From: Mucilaginibacter lappiensis
GTDB lineage: Bacteria; Bacteroidota; Bacteroidia; Sphingobacteriales; Sphingobacteriaceae
DNA: 42,212 nt
Reading direction: 5' to 3'
Assembly (NCBI RefSeq): GCF_900155965.1
Contig: NZ_FTMG01000026.1
Location: forward strand, 1 to 42,212
A program made the translations under genes and the position numbers. Within the stretch, counting starts at the first letter, position 1, and each line of letters begins with the position of its first letter. Below are positions 40,050 to 42,212 of this stretch, piece after piece. Below the pieces are notes generated by a model. The model was not told the DNA's origin. It searched no databases and saw only the letters and a list, made by a program, of their open reading frames with translations.

Positions 40050-41645
40050 TTATTCTGCTTTGATTGAATCCTGTGGGGTGGTGCGGTGATAATACCGGCC
40101 ATAGACTACATACTTCACTTCGACCGGTGCCGGGTTAGAATTCAAACTTTCATTTTTTATTCTGTCAATTGCCGTAACGAGATAAATATATTTACCCGGT
40201 CTCGTAATTGTATTATCAACAAATGTGGTGGTATCTTCAAATGAAATATTGATGATGTTCCGGGGATTATCTATCTGTATTTTTTCCCCGTCATTAAAAC
40301 GATAAATAACATACCCATAGGCCAAATCATTATCCTTCGCCTTTATGGGAGCTGTCCAGCTTATTTGGATGGATTTGTTGGCCAATTGTTTAGCAATTAC
40401 ATTCTGAGGGGCATTGGGAGGTATGCTGTCTAACCAAAGCATTACTGGCGGTAAAGCGGGACGGTTGTAGAAATTATTCTTCAAAGAATCTTTCAGTCCC
40501 GCTAAATTGTCTATTAAGGACTTCGCTCTAAAGAAAACGCTTCCTTGTACCCGCGCATTCCCACGAACATACCTGATCTCATCTGAAAGTTCACTACGAT
40601 TACGAAAGCCCTGGACGTTTTCCTGTGCCCGATAGGCTGCCTGACCAATATAAAGATGCCTGCCATAAGTATTATTGCTCCACCATTCCAATAGTTTTTC
40701 AAAAGGCACTAAGCGATGCTTTATGGGCCAGTAAAGCTGCGGATTAATATAATCTATCCATCCATTCTTTAACCACTTCCTGGTGTCTGCATATAATTCA
40801 TAATAAGATGAGCCCCCATTTGTAAGAGAACCATCGGCGTCCTGCTGTTTATTTTTCCAAACACCAAAAGGACTTATACCAAATTTTATGTATGATTTAC
40901 AGGCATGTATACTGTCTGTTAAATCATGGATTAAAACGTCCACATTTTGTCGTCGCCAATCTTTGATATTTAAACTATCAGGATTATATAATTTGTAAGC
41001 TGCCAAATCCGGTAAAGGCTTGCCATGAACTTCATTAGGATAAAAATAATCGTCAAAGTGCACGCCATCAATATCATAATTTCTAACAACGTTCATAATA
41101 ACACTTGTAATATATTGCCTGACCTGGGGGAGGCCGGGGTTAAATATTTTTTGTCCGGCGTAATTAAAGAACCATTCGGGTTTTTGATTACTAATGTGCT
41201 TGTCATTAAAATGAGATGCTATTAAATCCATAGATGCCCGGTATGGATTAAACCAGGCATGTAATTCCATCCCTCTTTTATGTGCCTCGGAAATAATAAA
41301 AGTTAAGGGATCGTAATAAGGGTTGGGCGGTAAGCCTTGCCTTCCGGTTAAATAGCGACTCCATAATTCGGGTCCGCTGCCATAAAAAGCATCTGCTGAG
41401 GGCCTAACCTGGAACATAACCGCGTTTATTCCTGATGAATGTAAGCTGTCTAAAATAGTCAATAGCTCTTGCTTTTGTATTGTAGAAGATAATCCGGGTT
41501 TTGAAGGCCAGTCTAAATTAGATACGGTGCATAGCCACGCTCCTCTAAACTCTCGTTTGGGTGTGATTAACAGTTGAGCGTTTGTTTTATGATCAATAGT
41601 GAAAAGGAACGTTATACAAAGGAAAATTATTGATTTTTTTAACAT
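40050..41645 (-). CDS. GHL10/DUF187 family glycoside hydrolase-like protein
   Basis: 531 residues. A signal peptide (MLKKSIIFLCITFLFT) and the DUF187 TIM barrel follow, with REFRGAWLCTVSNLDWPSKP (about 32-51), the QVRPSADAFY and HAWFNPYRASMD segments, and DGVHFDDYFYP with acidic residues usually catalytic. A C-terminal fibronectin type III-like domain (about 410-510: PPNAPQNVIAKQ ... SWTAP ... YVIYRF) completes it. The family probably cuts peptidoglycan-like or glucan backbones; exact substrate unknown. Secreted or periplasmic. Confidence 0.9.
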   Translation of the reverse strand: MLKKSIIFLCITFLFTIDHKTNAQLLITPKREFRGAWLCTVSNLDWPSKPGLSSTIQKQELLTILDSLHSSGINAVMFQVRPSADAFYGSGPELWSRYLTGRQGLPPNPYYDPLTFIISEAHKRGMELHAWFNPYRASMDLIASHFNDKHISNQKPEWFFNYAGQKIFNPGLPQVRQYITSVIMNVVRNYDIDGVHFDDYFYPNEVHGKPLPDLAAYKLYNPDSLNIKDWRRQNVDVLIHDLTDSIHACKSYIKFGISPFGVWKNKQQDADGSLTNGGSSYYELYADTRKWLKNGWIDYINPQLYWPIKHRLVPFEKLLEWWSNNTYGRHLYIGQAAYRAQENVQGFRNRSELSDEIRYVRGNARVQGSVFFRAKSLIDNLAGLKDSLKNNFYNRPALPPVMLWLDSIPPNAPQNVIAKQLANKSIQISWTAPIKAKDNDLAYGYVIYRFNDGEKIQIDNPRNIINISFEDTTTFVDNTITRPGKYIYLVTAIDRIKNESLNSNPAPVEVKYVVYGRYYHRTTPQDSIKAE

Positions 41646-41891
41646 GCACTAAATGAGTAGATTTTAAGCTATTGTTACCAAATAAAAGGTATGCCTAAAG
41701 GTACACATTTTCCAGACAGCCAACGTTTGCACAGTTGACTTGGATGCATCCCACGTAGAAGATATGCTCCTCATATCTTATTCAAGATGACATTTGTTGT
41801 TTTAGTGCCGGCTTCAAATCTTTTGTCATGCTGAACGGAGTGAAGCATCTGATATCAGACTTTTCAATTGTAGAATAGATCCTTCGTTCCT
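41646..41891. other. Intergenic region with a palindromic repeat
   Basis: 245 bases between the glycosidase start and the IS110 copy. It holds a partial AGATGACA repeat word (41785-41793) and then the interrupted palindrome described at 41823-41891. No gene seen. Confidence 0.6.
41823..41891 (+). repeat. Dispersed palindromic repeat interrupted by IS110
   Basis: Left arm 41823-41850 (TTGTCATGCTGAACGGAGTG then AAGCATCT) and right arm 41877-41891 (AGATCCTTCGTTCCT). The right arm should continue CAGGATGACAAA as at 868-880; instead the IS begins at 41892 after the CT core. The complementary remnant is beside the other copy, at 320-336. Confidence 0.75.
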
Positions 41892-42212
41892 ACCCATGAC
41901 ATACTTAATTAAGCAGGTACAAGTTTCATATCTAATTCGAGGGCTAACTTTTCTAAGCGCTTCTTTTTCTGCTGGATAAGGATCGTTTGATAGGCCTCCA
42001 TACCTCTTTCAACGAACTCGTTTCCCTTGACGATCAGGCGCCAATATTGAGCGGCAAGTTTTCTTGCAGTAGCCTTTATGGCGACTGCCGGCCCTTTACG
42101 TCCCCTTAGCCGCCTGGCAAACGCACCCCAGCCAATGTATTTGCTGTTCAGCAAGCCCTGGGCCATTTGTTTGAAGATCTGACCGACGGCAGGTTTACCC
42201 TTACTTTTACTT
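41892..42212 (-). mobile_element. IS110-family element, 3' (RE) part, cut by the window edge
   Basis: Begins at 41892, right after the core CT of the interrupted palindrome. Only 17 non-coding bases (41892-41908) precede the transposase stop. The end ACCCAT matches the candidate donor guide at 157-162 of the other copy. The orientation equals that of the left-edge copy. Confidence 0.8.
41909..42212 (-). CDS. IS110-family transposase, C-terminal fragment (partial)
   Basis: The frame is open from the window edge to the TAA at 41911-41909, about 100 residues. KGKPAVGQIFKQMAQGLL, then NSKYIGWGAFARRLRGRKGP and KATARKLAAQYWRLIVKG match the end of the serine-containing transposase_20 domain and the basic tail of IS110 proteins. 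The catalytic serine lies further upstream, outside the window. It pairs with the N-terminal fragment at the left edge, in a separate copy. Confidence 0.85.
   Translation of the reverse strand, partial: SKSKGKPAVGQIFKQMAQGLLNSKYIGWGAFARRLRGRKGPAVAIKATARKLAAQYWRLIVKGNEFVERGMEAYQTILIQQKKKRLEKLALELDMKLVPA

Noticed and set aside
1..42212. Composite transposon formed by the two IS110 copies
   Set aside because: IS110 elements move alone by bridge RNA and the enclosed genes are core; the edges look like contig breaks at a repeat.
1..42212. CRISPR array, prophage or defence island
   Set aside because: No regularly spaced repeats, Cas, phage structural or defence genes are seen; direct repeats present are word repeats or palindromes.

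Overview
The window looks like a piece of a Bacteroidota chromosome, most likely Sphingobacteriaceae (Mucilaginibacter/Pedobacter-like). The reasons are AT-rich promoters of the Bacteroidota type (TTG, about 21 bases, then a TAnnTTTG-like -7 box), weak Shine-Dalgarno signals, several TTG starts, long perfect hairpin terminators, families of short word repeats between genes, and family-specific genes: N-succinyl/acetylornithine carbamoyltransferase, LptD beside an amidase, YpdA and a DUF187/GHL10 glycosidase. It is mostly core genome. Both edges lie inside copies of an IS110-family element in the same orientation, which suggests a contig bounded by a repeat.

Layout. 1-319: 5' end of an IS110 element with a candidate bridge RNA. 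320-880: dispersed palindromic repeats around a small GIY-YIG nuclease gene. 954-3921: rpe, serC, serA. 3922-4496: gene-free, with a palindromic repeat, terminators and a 260-bp element that recurs inverted at 37360-37620. 4497-13176: GNAT, beta-CASP MBL hydrolase, ABC exporter, small membrane protein, SAM hydrolase (DUF62), phoH, purC, STAS protein, RNase Z. 13419-21028: envelope genes (MlaD-like, amidase, LptD), then cinA and a 2-oxoacid dehydrogenase E2. 21305-25427: serine beta-lactamase-like lipoprotein and S9 peptidase. 25687-28910: aspartate kinase, proC, argB. 29113-30411: type II NADH dehydrogenase. 30427-36968: arginine operon on the minus strand (GNAT, argG, cupin, argC, argD, argF', hypothetical, PaiB). 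37679-41645: exported protein, YpdA, thioesterase, GHL10 glycosidase. 41892-42212: 3' end of the second IS110 copy.

How it fits together. serC and serA give two steps of serine synthesis. The arginine genes form a long minus-strand operon plus a separate argB-proC pair. Both promoters carry a dyad between the -33 and -7 boxes, as expected for an ArgR-type repressor, and the main operon also has an arginine-rich leader peptide. The argF' product has Val at position 90, which points to a succinylated pathway. The most distinctive signals are non-coding: the IS110 bridge RNA with readable guides, its insertion into a dispersed palindrome, a duplicated 260-bp element, and at least six unrelated word-repeat families.
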